64,000 nt of DNA from NCBI RefSeq assembly GCF_928368155.1, contig NZ_CAKMRU010000002.1, forward strand, positions 124,001 through 188,000, read 5' to 3'. The stretch's first letter is position 1, and each line of letters opens with the position of its first letter. This document shows positions 17,971-27,839 of this stretch, in pieces. The position numbers were made by a program, and so were the translations under genes. The DNA comes from Anaerococcus ihuae. GTDB taxonomy: Bacteria; Bacillota; Clostridia; Tissierellales; Peptoniphilaceae. The notes beneath the pieces were generated by a model. That model was not told where the DNA came from, did not search any database, and saw nothing but the letters and a program-made list of their open reading frames with translations.

Positions 17971-20058
17971 ATGCCATCAATAAAAAAAGGCAAAAGACCT
18001 CTGGTCTATTACTGGATTATTGCCATAGTAGCCTTTTTGGTTATACAACAAGTATTACAACCAATTAGGGCAGAAGGAAAACCAAAGGAAATAACTTATT
18101 CACAGTTTGTTTCAATGATAGACAATGGGCAAGTTAGAGAGGTAACAAAAGACGATTACAATTATACTTTTACAGCTGTAGTTGATGGTGACAAACAAAA
18201 TTTCATTACAGGTTTGTGGCCAGATACAGACCTTACTGAAAGACTTCTTGAGGCTAGCAAAAAGCACAAAAATCTAACCTTTACTAAAGAAGTTGAAACA
18301 AAGATGAGCCCATGGCTTACTTTATTTGTAACAAGTATTTTGCCTTTGTTATTTTTGCTTTTGATTTTTTACATGGCTAACAGGTCCCTATCAAAGACTA
18401 TGGGAGGCCGTGGAGGCGGAGACTTTATGAATTTTGGCAAGTCAAATGCCAAAATTTATATGGAAAACAAAACCGGAAAGACTTTTGCTGATGTTGCAGG
18501 TCAAGAAGAAGCAAAAGATAGTTTAAATGAGGTTGTAGACTTTTTACATGGACCTCAAAAATATAAGGAAATTGGTGCAGTTTTACCAAAGGGAGTTTTA
18601 CTTGTAGGACCTCCAGGAACAGGAAAAACTTTACTTGCAAAAGCGGTAGCCGGTGAAGCTAATGTTCCATTTTTCTCAATTTCAGGTTCTGAATTTGTAG
18701 AAATGTTTGTAGGAATGGGAGCAAGCAAGGTCCGTGATCTTTTCAAACAAGCAAAGGAGAAGGCTCCTTGTATAGTATTTATTGATGAGATAGATGCAAT
18801 TGGTAAAAAACGTGATGTTTCTGGATATTCTGGAAATGATGAACGTGAACAAACCTTAAACCAATTGTTAAACGAAATGGATGGATTTGATGCTACAGAG
18901 GGAGTAGTATTATTATCTGCAACCAACAGACCAGAAATCCTAGATCCAGCTCTTACAAGGCCTGGACGTTTTGATAGAAGGGTTCAAGTAGAACTACCAG
19001 ATTTAAAGGGACGTGAAGATATACTAAAAGTTCATGCCAAAAAAATTAAGCGTGAAGATGAAATTGATTATGAAGAAATAGCAAAAAGAACGGCAGGAAC
19101 TTCTGGTGCTGACCTTGCAAATATTGTAAACGAAGGAGCTCTTCGTGCTGTTAGGGAAGGACGTAAAAAACTAACTCAAACAGACCTCGAAGAATCAATC
19201 GAAACAGTAATAGCGGGTGCACAAAAGAAAAATGCAGTTATTTCAGATGATCAAAAGAAAATTATTGCTTATCACGAGGTAGGACATGCTCTTGTTGCAG
19301 CAATTCAAACACAAAAAACCCCAGTAACCAAAATCACAATAGTTCCAAGAACTGGTGGGGCTTTGGGTTATACAATGACTGTCGATAAGGACGAGAAATT
19401 TATCATGACTAAACAAGAATTGTTTGATGAAATTGTGACCTTGGCAGGAGGAAGAAGTTCAGAAGAATTAATTTTTAATGCCAAAACTACTGGAGCAAGC
19501 AATGATATAGAAAAAGCCACAGCCATAGCAAGAAATATGGTAACAATCTATGGTATGGATGATGACTTTGACTTTATGCAACTTGAACAAATCCAAGGAA
19601 GATATCTTGGAGGTCAAAGATCAATGATAGTTTCAAGCGGAACTGGAGATAAGATTGACGAAAAAGTTGGACAAATTATTCCAAAAGCCCACATGAGAGC
19701 CATAGAAATTCTTAAAGATAATCTTGAAAAACTTCACGAAATTTCAGATTTCCTTTTAAAAGAAGAAACAATTACAGGCGAACAATTTATGGAAATATTA
19801 AATAAGAAACCTGTAGAAATCGAAGAAAATACTAAAGAAGAACCTTCAAATGAAAATACATTAGAAGAAAAAGTAATCAAAGATGATATAAAAACATCAG
19901 ATGACAAAAAAGAAAATTCTAGCGAAATTTCAAATGAAGATTTGAAAAAGGAATTAGAAGAAACTTTGAAAGAAAATGAAGAAAAATCTTCAGATAAAGA
20001 TTTAGATGATACAATAGCCCTAGGCTCAAGTGAACAATCAAATCAAGAAGATGAATAA
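17971..20058 (+). CDS. ftsH: ATP-dependent zinc metalloprotease FtsH
   Basis: Membrane AAA+ protease of 695 residues that degrades membrane and short-lived proteins. Two membrane helices (about 12-30 and 110-132) bracket a small outer domain. The AAA+ module has Walker A GPPGTGKT and Walker [13 protein letters not shown], and the second region of homology [20 protein letters not shown]. The zinc site HEVGH is near residue 435. About 90 C-terminal residues are Glu/Lys/Ser-rich and low complexity. It is translationally linked to marR rather than to tilS-hpt, its common neighbours in other Firmicutes. Confidence 0.97.
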   Translation: MPSIKKGKRPLVYYWIIAIVAFLVIQQVLQPIRAEGKPKEITYSQFVSMIDNGQVREVTKDDYNYTFTAVVDGDKQNFITGLWPDTDLTERLLEASKKHKNLTFTKEVETKMSPWLTLFVTSILPLLFLLLIFYMANRSLSKTMGGRGGGDFMNFGKSNAKIYMENKTGKTFADVAGQEEAKDSLNEVVDFLHGPQKYKEIGAVLPKGVLLVGPPGTGKTLLAKAVAGEANVPFFSISGSEFVEMFVGMGASKVRDLFKQAKEKAPCIVFIDEIDAIGKKRDVSGYSGNDEREQTLNQLLNEMDGFDATEGVVLLSATNRPEILDPALTRPGRFDRRVQVELPDLKGREDILKVHAKKIKREDEIDYEEIAKRTAGTSGADLANIVNEGALRAVREGRKKLTQTDLEESIETVIAGAQKKNAVISDDQKKIIAYHEVGHALVAAIQTQKTPVTKITIVPRTGGALGYTMTVDKDEKFIMTKQELFDEIVTLAGGRSSEELIFNAKTTGASNDIEKATAIARNMVTIYGMDDDFDFMQLEQIQGRYLGGQRSMIVSSGTGDKIDEKVGQIIPKAHMRAIEILKDNLEKLHEISDFLLKEETITGEQFMEILNKKPVEIEENTKEEPSNENTLEEKVIKDDIKTSDDKKENSSEISNEDLKKELEETLKENEEKSSDKDLDDTIALGSSEQSNQEDE

Positions 20059-20059
20059 T

Positions 20060-20083
20060 AAAAGAGCCTAATTGGCTCTTTTT
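20060..20083 (+). terminator. Terminator after ftsH
   Basis: AAAGAGCC (20061-20068) pairs with GGCTCTTT (20074-20081), followed by more T residues. Confidence 0.85.
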
Positions 20084-20100
20084 ATAATTGGGAGTTTTAT

Positions 20101-20409
20101 ATGATTGAATTTTTTAGAAATTTATACCAAAATTATAGGATGGTATTTTTGATTTTGGAAGTTTTTGTGGTGCTTTTGATTACTTTGGTTTTTCAAGTTG
20201 TTATTATTGAAAAATTTACAAATTTTAAGAAAAACCAACCTTATTTATCAAATTTAGTATGGGTTTTTATTCCAATTTTACTTGTAATTTTGATTAATCA
20301 TTTTATTATTGGAAAAGTTTCTAAGAGTTTTTTTTGGGTATTTATAGCTCTTATACTTATGAATTTGAATGAAACGAGAAAAAATCTAGGTATTAAAAAT
20401 AAGAAATAA
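20101..20409 (+). CDS. Small hypothetical membrane protein
   Basis: A 102-residue protein I do not recognise. Three hydrophobic stretches (about 14-35, 50-68 and 74-88) suggest three membrane helices, and the C-terminus is basic (RKNLGIKNKK). A weak GGGAG ribosome site precedes the ATG. It lies between two terminators, so it is probably transcribed alone or by read-through from ftsH. Confidence 0.65.
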   Translation: MIEFFRNLYQNYRMVFLILEVFVVLLITLVFQVVIIEKFTNFKKNQPYLSNLVWVFIPILLVILINHFIIGKVSKSFFWVFIALILMNLNETRKNLGIKNKK

Positions 20410-20427
20410 AAATATAAAAATTTAAAG

Positions 20428-20480
20428 CAAGAGATTTTTTAAATTAAGTAAAATTAATTTTTAAAATCTCTTGTTTTTTT
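20428..20480 (+). terminator. Terminator after the small membrane protein
   Basis: CAAGAGATTTTTTAAATTA and its near complement AATTTTTAAAATCTCTTG form a long stem, followed by a T run (20474-20480). Confidence 0.8.
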
Positions 20481-20723
20481 AAAAAAAATTTATACAAAAA
20501 ATGGATTTTCACCTTCCCATTTAAGCTTTTTGGTAAAAATCCTTTATGTAAATAGCCTCAATTAAGAGACTATACAAAAACAATTTCTCTAGTGTTAACG
20601 ATAATTGTCTTGCTTTTTCATTGTACTCAATTGTTAAAAAAAAGCAAAACTTATTTTTCCCTTGAATCTTTAAATTTAAAATAATATAGTATGAATATAA
20701 ATATATTTATCAAAGGAGTTAAT
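20481..20723. other. Intergenic region upstream of sppA
   Basis: Non-coding and AT-rich. A possible -35/-10 pair (TTGAAT near 20662 and TATAGT near 20684) could serve sppA. I see no gene or strong structure. Confidence 0.4.
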
Positions 20724-21725
20724 ATGAAAAAAAATAATGGCAAAAGATGGATAGCAGTTGCTATAGCCTTACTTTTGTTTGTAGCGTCAACTCTTGTATC
20801 AAATAAGAGTGAAAAAATAGAAAATAAACAAGCTGATAAATTGAAAAATGAATATTTAAATCAATTTAATCCATTTTCTGCGACTGCAAATAAAAATGTT
20901 TTGGAAGAAGGGGACAAGAAAAATAAGATTGCCGTTCTTTCTTATGAGGGAGCAATTGGAGATGGTGATGTTTATGATTCTTTTATGGAACAACTTGATG
21001 ATATATATGAGGATGATTCTGTAAAAGGGGTTATTATGCAAGTAAATTCTCCAGGTGGAGCTGTTTATAATTCTGAGCAAATTGCAAATAAGATAAAAGA
21101 AATTCAAAGTGAGAAAAAAATCCCTGTATTTACAGTTATGAAAACCATGGCAGCAAGCGGTGGATATTATATTTCTGCACCAACTGATAAAATTTACGCT
21201 TCAAATGAAACTCTTACAGGTTCAATTGGTGTAATTATGTCATCAAGATCTTTCCAAGGTTTGTTTGAAAAATATGGAATTAAAGAACAAAATATCACAA
21301 CAGGAAAGATGAAAGACGCAGGCTCTATTGGAAAAGATATGACAGATGAGCAAAAAAAATATTTCCAAGAACTTATAAATTCTTCTTTTGATAGGTTTAT
21401 TAAAGTTGTTTCTCAAGGAAGGTCTATGAAAGAAGACGAAGTCAAAAAACTTGCTGATGGTAGGGTTTATGATGGGGCTCAAGCAAAAAACAATGGACTT
21501 GTAGATAAAATTGGAAATCTTGATAATGCAATTGAAGATATGAAAAAAGATTATAAATTAGATAATCCTGAAGTTTTTGAGTATGAAGGATATGATTATC
21601 CATTTACAAAATTCTTTTCAAAGGCTCAAAATATTGTGGATAAGAACTCATCATCTGATCTTGCAATTTTAAAAGAATTAATGGAAAAAGATTCTCCGTT
21701 ACCAATGTATTATTATGGAAAATAG
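20724..21725 (+). CDS. sppA: Signal peptide peptidase SppA
   Basis: Membrane-bound serine protease (S49 family) that degrades cleaved signal peptides. In 333 residues: N-terminal anchor (about 8-27), then the protease fold with VNSPGGAVYNSE and the serine motif KTMAASGGYYISAP. The lysine of the Ser-Lys dyad is expected in TGKMKDAGS. GSIGVI is also conserved. AAAGGAG places the start at 20724, not at an upstream in-frame ATG at 20691. Confidence 0.93.
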   Translation: MKKNNGKRWIAVAIALLLFVASTLVSNKSEKIENKQADKLKNEYLNQFNPFSATANKNVLEEGDKKNKIAVLSYEGAIGDGDVYDSFMEQLDDIYEDDSVKGVIMQVNSPGGAVYNSEQIANKIKEIQSEKKIPVFTVMKTMAASGGYYISAPTDKIYASNETLTGSIGVIMSSRSFQGLFEKYGIKEQNITTGKMKDAGSIGKDMTDEQKKYFQELINSSFDRFIKVVSQGRSMKEDEVKKLADGRVYDGAQAKNNGLVDKIGNLDNAIEDMKKDYKLDNPEVFEYEGYDYPFTKFFSKAQNIVDKNSSSDLAILKELMEKDSPLPMYYYGK

Positions 21726-21733
21726 GTGAGATT

Positions 21734-22228
21734 ATGGAAAATATGGAAGTAATTGAAAATAACTCTTTGAACAATCAAAAAACAATATCCATACCCAAAT
21801 TTGCCTATGCTGGTTTTTTCCTAAGACTTGTAGCCTTTGCTATAGACTCTATAGTTGCTTATTCATTTTCAAATATAGTTATAAATATTTTTCAAATAAA
21901 AACGGATTTAACAATTATGAATATAGAAATAAATCCTTTGATTGAAACTGGGATTTGTTTATTATATTTTTTCATCCTAACTTATTTGAATAATGGCCAA
22001 ACTTTAGGGAAAATGGCTGTAGGAATTAGGGTTATTTCTTTAAAAGATGAAAGATTATCATTTTTTGACTGTTTGGTAAGGGAAATTTTTGCAAGATATA
22101 TTCAAAATTTTATAAAAATTTTGTATTTGATTGTAGGATTTAGTCCAAACAAGCAATCTTTGGCAGATATGTTGGTTGATACTGTAGTTATAAAAGATGA
22201 TGTTGTAGATTATCTTTTTGAAAATTAA
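21734..22228 (+). CDS. RDD family membrane protein
   Basis: A 164-residue protein with the RDD pattern: FAYAGFFLRLVAFAIDSIV near residues 22-40 (R and D), and GQTLGKMAVGIRVI later. Two to three membrane helices. RDD proteins are poorly understood; some act in transport. It is 8 bp after sppA, so they form an operon. Its terminator has been split by an inserted repeat element. Confidence 0.85.
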   Translation: MENMEVIENNSLNNQKTISIPKFAYAGFFLRLVAFAIDSIVAYSFSNIVINIFQIKTDLTIMNIEINPLIETGICLLYFFILTYLNNGQTLGKMAVGIRVISLKDERLSFFDCLVREIFARYIQNFIKILYLIVGFSPNKQSLADMLVDTVVIKDDVVDYLFEN

Positions 22229-22232
22229 ATAA

Positions 22233-22524
22233 AAATATAAAGATATATTTTAGACTGTTGACAAACTAAATTTTCACCCATTTCGAGCGAACGTAGTGAG
22301 TCGAGAAATCTCATGAGATCTCTCCATGCGTTCGTTTCACTCTCACTAAAACACCTTTGCTTTGCAAACTTCTTCGTGCTTTCGCACTTAGTTTTAGGGA
22401 TTATTGTGCCAAATTAAGGCACAATAATATAGTCGAGATGGGTTTTAGCGTGATTTTATTTTTTAATTATTAATGAATTACTAAACTGAATTTGTCTACA
22501 TTCTGAAATATAAAGATATATTTT
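22233..22524. mobile_element. Small MITE-like element with 19-bp flanking direct repeats
   Basis: AAATATAAAGATATATTTT occurs exactly at 22233-22251 and again at 22506-22524. Between them is a 254-bp non-coding insert. Near its ends TGTTGACAAA (22256-22265) is inverted as TTTGTCTACA (22491-22500), 9 of 10 matching. An inner core is bounded by ACCCATTTCGA (22276) and TCGAGATGGGT (ends 22443). The core has a perfect hairpin ATTATTGTGCC/GGCACAATAAT (22400-22428) and GAGATCTC-type palindromes. It encodes no protein and resembles the repeat at 53203-53468. Confidence 0.75.
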
Positions 22525-22550
22525 GAATTTTCAAGATATATCTTTTTTTG
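22512..22550 (+). terminator. Terminator of sppA-RDD operon, displaced by the insertion
   Basis: AAAGATATAT (22512-22521) pairs with ATATATCTTT (22536-22545) and a T run follows. Its left arm lies in the duplicated 19-bp sequence; the other copy is next to the RDD stop. Confidence 0.75.
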
Positions 22551-22636
22551 TGGAAATTTTTTGGAAATATTTTTTAAAATATTATTATATTTTCAAAAAT
22601 TATAAGTGTTTTATACTTTTTAAAATTTCTATATTA

Positions 22637-22685
22637 TGGTATGATTGTTAGGTAGAAATTTTGGAGTAACCACTATATATAGTGG
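22637..22685 (+). promoter_or_regulatory. nrdA promoter with NrdR-like box
   Basis: TGGTATGAT (22637-22645) is an extended -10 box. Just downstream, CCACTATATATAGTGG (22670-22685) is a perfect 16-bp palindrome close to the NrdR consensus (ACAC-ATATA-GTGT type), well placed to repress nrdA. NrdR normally uses two boxes; I see only one clear copy. Confidence 0.65.
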
Positions 22686-22720
22686 ATTAGATATAAAAAT
22701 AACAATATTTAGGGGTGAAT

Positions 22721-25249
22721 ATGGAAGTTAAAAAAAGAGACGGGAAAATTGTTGACTTTGAAAGAGAGAAGATTAATCGTGCAATCTTTAAATCTTTTAG
22801 GTCTGTGGATTCTCTTATTAGTGATGAAAATTTGGATAAAATTTCTCTTAATATAGAAAACACAATCAAGGAAAGATATCCCAAAGATCATGTAGTTACT
22901 GTTGAAGAAATTCAAGATTTGGTTGAGCTTGAGCTTATTGAAAATAACTATTATAAAGAAGTCAAATCCTACATTCTTTATAGGGCAAAACACAATATGG
23001 ATAGGAAAGTCCTAACTGATTTTGAAGCTTTTATTGATGATGAATATACTCTTTCTATAATCAAAGATATTAATGATGAGTATGACAACCAAAGATATCC
23101 TATCGAGTCTTTGTATTTAAAATTTGAATCTTTTACCAAGAAAAATATGACCAAGGAAGCCTTGTTAAACGCCCTTATCAAGGCCGCAAGTGAGCTTACA
23201 AGCAAGGAAGCTCCTGATTGGGAATTTATTGCTGCAAGGTTTATGATTCATTTGATTAATTTGAAAATTAGCCTTAGCGAAGAAAAATATGGGATTGTTG
23301 ATTTTAGGTCAAAAGTTCAATACCTAACTTCAGCCGGTCTTTACGGAAAATATATTTTAGAATCCTACACAAATAAGGACTTGGAAGAGTTGGGAGCCTA
23401 TTTAAAAGAAGAGAGGAATAAATTATTTACCTATTCAGGTTTGGACTTGGTTGCAAAAAGATATTTGATTAAAACTTTTGAGGGCGAATATATTGAAAGC
23501 GTCCAAGAAATGTTTATGGGAATTTCAATGCACCTTGCCATTGGCGAAAAAGATCAGGTTTCTTTTGCAAAAAAATTATATGATATTTTATCACAACTAA
23601 AAGCAACTATGGCAACTCCAACAATGACTAATGCGAGAAAGCCTTTCAACCAACTTTCCTCATGTTTTATAGACACAGTTCCAGATACTTTAAAAGGAAT
23701 CTACCGTTCAATTACAAACTTCGCCCAAGTTTCTAAACACGGCGGTGGAATGGGACTTTATTTTGGAAAAGTTAGGGCTCAAGGTTCTGATATTAGAGGA
23801 ATAAAAAACGTAGCAGGTGGAGTTATAAGATGGATAAAACTTGCAAATGACACTGCAGTTGCCGTTGATCAACTTGGAGTTAGACAGGGGGCTGTAGCTT
23901 GTTATTTGGATATTTGGCACAAGGATATACCAGAATTTTTATCTCTAAGAACAAACAATGGTGATGACAGGATGAAGGCTCACGATATTTTTCCAGCAGT
24001 ATGTGTGCCAGATCTTTTCTGGAAAGAATGTAGGGACAATATTGGTGGAGATTGGTATATGTTTGATCCTCATGAAGTTTTGGTAAAATATGGCAAATCA
24101 ATCGAAGACACTTATGGGGAAGAATTTGAAGAATTTTACCATAAGCTTGTAAATGACAAGGAAATTTCAAAAAGAGTTATTGCAATAAAAGATTTGATTA
24201 GACTTTTGATAAAATCATGGACAGAAACAGGAACACCTTTTGTATTTAATAGAGATGCAGTAAACAGGGCAAATCCAAATAAACACAAGGGAATTATCTA
24301 TTCATCAAATCTTTGTACAGAAATCGCCCAAAACATGAGCCCATCTGAAACAGTTAGCGAAGAGATTAAAACTGTTGATGGGGAAACTGTAATTGTAAAT
24401 ACAACCAAACCTGGAGATTTTGTAGAATGTAATCTCGCAAGTCTTACACTTGGAAACATTGATGTCAACGACAAAGAAGAATTAGAAGAAGTAGTTTCTA
24501 CAATAGTAAGGGCTCTTGATAATGTAATAGATTTAAATTATTACCCAACTCCTTATGCAAAAGTAACCAACAAAAAATACAGGGCAATCGGTCTTGGAAC
24601 AAGTGGTTACCATCATATGTTGGTAAAAAATGATATAAAATGGTCAGAAGAAGAGGCTCATCTTGATTTTGTTGACAAGATTTATGAAGATATAAATTAT
24701 TTTGCAATCAAGGCATCAAATGAGATTGCCAAGGAAAAGGGATCATATTCTTGTTTTGAGGGAAGTGATTGGGATAATGGAGATTATTTCAAACAAAGAG
24801 GATATGAAAGCGAAAGATGGGAAAAATTAAAAGAAGATGTTCACCAAAATGGACTTAGAAATGGATATTTATTGGCAGTAGCTCCAACAGGATCAACCTC
24901 AATAATTTCAGGAACATCAGCAGGAGTTGACCCAATAATGAACAAATATTTCCTAGAAGAAAAAAAGGGAGCAATAGTACCAAGAGTTGCCCCAGGACTA
25001 AACACAAAAACCTTCTGGCTTTACGAAAACGCCTACAATATTGATCAAAATATTTCTATGAGAGCATGTGGAGTAAGACAAAGACACATAGACCAAGCCC
25101 AATCAGTAAATGTTTATATAACAACAGAATACACAATGAGACAAATTTTAAATATTTACCTAACAGCATGGGAAGCTGGAGTAAAATCCCTATATTATGT
25201 AAGAGGAAAATCTCTTGAAGTTGAAGATTGTGATTCATGTGCGTCATAA
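22721..25249 (+). CDS. nrdA: Ribonucleoside-diphosphate reductase, large subunit (class Ia-like)
   Basis: Reduces ribonucleotides to deoxyribonucleotides together with NrdB. In 842 residues: N-terminal ATP-cone (starting MEVKKRDGKIVDFEREKI), then the ten-stranded barrel. Catalytic cysteine segments are NQLSSCFIDTVPD, SSNLCTEI (thiyl radical Cys with Asn and Glu) and VECNLASLTLG. The C-terminal redox pair is CDSC (837-840). The ATG at 22721 after AGGGGTG is preferred to GTG at 22715. It is separated from nrdB by 640 bp. Confidence 0.95.
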   Translation: MEVKKRDGKIVDFEREKINRAIFKSFRSVDSLISDENLDKISLNIENTIKERYPKDHVVTVEEIQDLVELELIENNYYKEVKSYILYRAKHNMDRKVLTDFEAFIDDEYTLSIIKDINDEYDNQRYPIESLYLKFESFTKKNMTKEALLNALIKAASELTSKEAPDWEFIAARFMIHLINLKISLSEEKYGIVDFRSKVQYLTSAGLYGKYILESYTNKDLEELGAYLKEERNKLFTYSGLDLVAKRYLIKTFEGEYIESVQEMFMGISMHLAIGEKDQVSFAKKLYDILSQLKATMATPTMTNARKPFNQLSSCFIDTVPDTLKGIYRSITNFAQVSKHGGGMGLYFGKVRAQGSDIRGIKNVAGGVIRWIKLANDTAVAVDQLGVRQGAVACYLDIWHKDIPEFLSLRTNNGDDRMKAHDIFPAVCVPDLFWKECRDNIGGDWYMFDPHEVLVKYGKSIEDTYGEEFEEFYHKLVNDKEISKRVIAIKDLIRLLIKSWTETGTPFVFNRDAVNRANPNKHKGIIYSSNLCTEIAQNMSPSETVSEEIKTVDGETVIVNTTKPGDFVECNLASLTLGNIDVNDKEELEEVVSTIVRALDNVIDLNYYPTPYAKVTNKKYRAIGLGTSGYHHMLVKNDIKWSEEEAHLDFVDKIYEDINYFAIKASNEIAKEKGSYSCFEGSDWDNGDYFKQRGYESERWEKLKEDVHQNGLRNGYLLAVAPTGSTSIISGTSAGVDPIMNKYFLEEKKGAIVPRVAPGLNTKTFWLYENAYNIDQNISMRACGVRQRHIDQAQSVNVYITTEYTMRQILNIYLTAWEAGVKSLYYVRGKSLEVEDCDSCAS

Positions 25250-25888
25250 ATTTATTTTTAAGTAAATATAATTCAAACTTAATTATTAGAATTTAGATAA
25301 ACCCTCAAGCACGAATATAGGACTCCAAAAATTGTTGATTTCTAAATTTAAAAATCCTAAAATCGCAAACTCGCTTACGCGATGACAGATAAATAGCTTA
25401 AAATTGTGCCAGTGGCACGATTTTAATATTTATCCCTCGGAATAAAACGAAGAATTAAAATCTAATTGAATTTAATTTATTTAAAAAAATATCATTGCTT
25501 TAAATTTTAGAGTGCGATTTTATACGGATTTTTGAATTTGAAATCAAGTCAATTTTTTCCGTATGATATTCTTAGCATGAGGATTTATCACTTTTATAAA
25601 AATTTTGAAAGAAGCGAAGCTTCTACAAATTTAGCCCGCGCAGCGGTCGTTTGCAGGGGGTGAAAAGTGGGGTTGTTAGGGGAGGAAAAGGGGAGAATTC
25701 GAAACTCCCCATTTCCTCCGCCCTAACTTAACGAAGTATTGTATTAATTTAGATAAAATATTTAGCTAAGAAAAATTATGTTTTAATTCTTTAAAGTTAA
25801 AAGCATTAGTTCAATATTCAAAATAGGGTATAAAAGTAAAAATGTTAGTTTTAAAAAAATTATTTCCCATAAGATAGGAGGCAATAAC
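25250..25888. other. nrdA-nrdB intergenic region with hairpins
   Basis: No credible gene. Structures seen: AAAATTGTGCC-AGT-GGCACGATTTT hairpin (about 25402-25425), GAAGCGAAGCTTC (25611-25623), and a very long GC-rich hairpin at 25675-25727 (GTTAGGGGAGGAAA... with ...TTTCCTCCGCCCTAAC). Some motifs (GTGCC/GGCAC stem followed by CCCT, and GCAGCGGTCG) resemble the dispersed repeat family at 22276 and 53203. A GGGTATAAAAG at 25826 may be a -10 box for nrdB. Confidence 0.55.
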
Positions 25889-26947
25889 ATGGAAAAAAAA
25901 TATAAGGAAGAAGTTTCTAAAAGAGGAATTTTTAATGAAGATGGGGATATTGATCTTTCTAAAAGAAGAATTATCAATGGAAATACAACCAACCTTAATG
26001 ATTTTAACAATGTAAAATATACATGGACAAGCGATTGGTATCGCCAAGCTATGAATAACTTTTGGATTCCTGAAGAAATTAATTTAAACCAAGATATTAA
26101 AGATTATAGAAATTTATCCAAGGCTGAGAAAAAGGCTTATGATAGGATTTTGTCATTTTTGACTTATCTTGATTCAATTCAAACTGCAAATTTGCCAAAT
26201 CTTCAAACCTATATAACAGCAAATGAGATAAATCTTTGCCTTGCTATTCAAACCTACCAAGAGGCAATCCACTCCCAATCATATTCCTACATACTTGATA
26301 CAATTTGCTCTCCTGATGAGAGAACTAGAATTTTGTATTTGTGGAAGGAAGATGATCATCTTTTAAAAAGAAATAAATTTATCGGCGACCAATACAATGA
26401 ATTTATCAAAGATGATAGCGAATTTAATTTGATGAGAGTTTTGATTGCAAATTATATACTTGAAGGAATTTATTTCTATTCAGGCTTTTCATTTTTCTAC
26501 AATCTTGGAAGAAATGGAAAAATGCCAGGAACTGTACAAGAAATCAGATATATCAACAGGGATGAAAACACCCACTTGTGGCTATTTAGGTCAATGATAA
26601 ATGATTTGAAAGAAGAAAGACCAGATTTATTTACTGACGAATTAAAAAAATTCTACTTATCACTATTAAAAGAAGGAGTAGAACAAGAAATTGCCTGGGG
26701 AAAATATGCTATTGGAGATGAAATCCAAGGATTAAATTCACAAATGATTGAAGATTATATAAAATATTTGGGAAATTTAAGGGCAAAAGGCCTAGGACTT
26801 GGAAAAATTTATGAAGGATATGAAGACGAACCTCAATCAATGAAATGGGTAAGCGAATATTCAGATCCAAACCAAGTAAAAACAGATTTCTTTGAAGGAA
26901 AAGTTTCAGCATATTCAAAATCTTCAGTTATTGAGGATGACTTATAA
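25889..26947 (+). CDS. nrdB: Ribonucleoside-diphosphate reductase, small subunit
   Basis: Di-iron tyrosyl-radical subunit of class I ribonucleotide reductase, 352 residues. All metal ligands are visible: D96, E125, H128, E192, E226 and H229. Radical tyrosine Y132 is at the +4 position after H128 (HSQSY), as in class Ia enzymes; a phenylalanine there would mark class Ic. Strong ribosome site ATAGGAGG. A separate promoter after the 640-bp spacer is likely. A clear terminator follows. Confidence 0.95.
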   Translation: MEKKYKEEVSKRGIFNEDGDIDLSKRRIINGNTTNLNDFNNVKYTWTSDWYRQAMNNFWIPEEINLNQDIKDYRNLSKAEKKAYDRILSFLTYLDSIQTANLPNLQTYITANEINLCLAIQTYQEAIHSQSYSYILDTICSPDERTRILYLWKEDDHLLKRNKFIGDQYNEFIKDDSEFNLMRVLIANYILEGIYFYSGFSFFYNLGRNGKMPGTVQEIRYINRDENTHLWLFRSMINDLKEERPDLFTDELKKFYLSLLKEGVEQEIAWGKYAIGDEIQGLNSQMIEDYIKYLGNLRAKGLGLGKIYEGYEDEPQSMKWVSEYSDPNQVKTDFFEGKVSAYSKSSVIEDDL

Positions 26948-26959
26948 AATAAATTTTAT

Positions 26960-27004
26960 AAACTGTTGTAGAATAGATATTTCTATTTTACAGCAGTTTT
27001 TTAT
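26960..27004 (+). terminator. Terminator after nrdB
   Basis: AACTGTTGTAGAATAGA (26961-26977) pairs with TTCTATTTTACAGCAGTT (26981-26998), followed by T residues. Confidence 0.85.
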
Positions 27005-27265
27005 TTGCAAAAAATCTAAGAAAATCAGATTTTTGTATTATAAAAAATTTTTGTAAAAATAGAAGATATTTAAAAATAATCCAAAGTGTCAATTAATTTA
27101 AAGGAAATGGCGTTTGATTTGAAATCTTTGAATTTTTTTACATGAATTTAATATATTATACTTAGCCTTATTTAATTTATAGTAAAAATATTTTAAAGAC
27201 TTGGATTTTGTTGGTTTTTTAGTTTTTTAAAAATTTTTATATTTAACAAAAAATAAATTGAAATA

Positions 27266-27319
27266 TTGTGTTTTTTTCTACAATTTTGTATAATGGAACA
27301 GATAGTGATTATCACTATT
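27266..27319 (+). promoter_or_regulatory. Fur-box promoter of the multi-flavin surface operon
   Basis: TTGTGT (27266-27271) and TATAAT (27289-27294), 17-bp spacer. Immediately downstream, GATAGTGATTATCACTATT (27301-27319) matches the 19-bp Fur box at 16 of 19 positions and is nearly palindromic. It covers the expected transcription start, the usual place for iron-dependent repression. Confidence 0.75.
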
Positions 27320-27839
27320 AGAACTAATGGGTTTTTAAATAAAAAAACTTGTAAGAAGTTATAAATTTTTAGAAAGGGGGAAAAGTGAAAAAATAAAAAT
27401 TGATATTGAAAAAATATAGCTAGATTATAAAGCGAATAAAGTAATCATATAAAGGTTTTAATTATAAAAATTTATAAGGATTTAGATTTGTATTTATTCG
27501 GCAAAATATTTGATTAGATAAAAATATTATGGAAAACTTTACTAAGAATATCAAATAAAAATTAGTTATTTTTAAAAATACTATAAAAATGAGAAAAGCA
27601 AAGTTATTTTTACCAATATCAAGACTTATAAACCGAATATTTTAGATAGAAATTAAAATTGATTTAAACATTTTGAAAAATATCTAAAAATTCATCCTTG
27701 CAAAATAGATTATTTAATTTATTTGCAATTTGGAGTTTATACTCCACAACTCAATAATTTTTAAGATTTTTATGTAAATGAAAATCAAAAAGGTTTAGGT
27801 TACCTTTAATAACCTAAATATATTTTGTAAAGAGGAAAG
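27320..27839 (+). other. Long 5' leader of the multi-flavin gene
   Basis: About 520 bp with no intact gene. A ribosome-site-like AAAGGGGGAAAA is followed by GTG and a stop two codons later (27385). Around 27600-27810 one frame reads protein-like text broken by several stops, which could be a decayed gene, but the AT bias makes this weak. TTTAGGTTA (27794-27802) and TAACCTAAA (27810-27818) form a perfect 9-bp hairpin just before the ribosome site AAAGAGGAAAG. Confidence 0.45.

Noticed and set aside
25783-26047. Overlapping minus-strand frames at the nrdB start
   Set aside because: Hydrophobic composition comes from the AT-rich complement; they overlap the well-supported nrdB gene.
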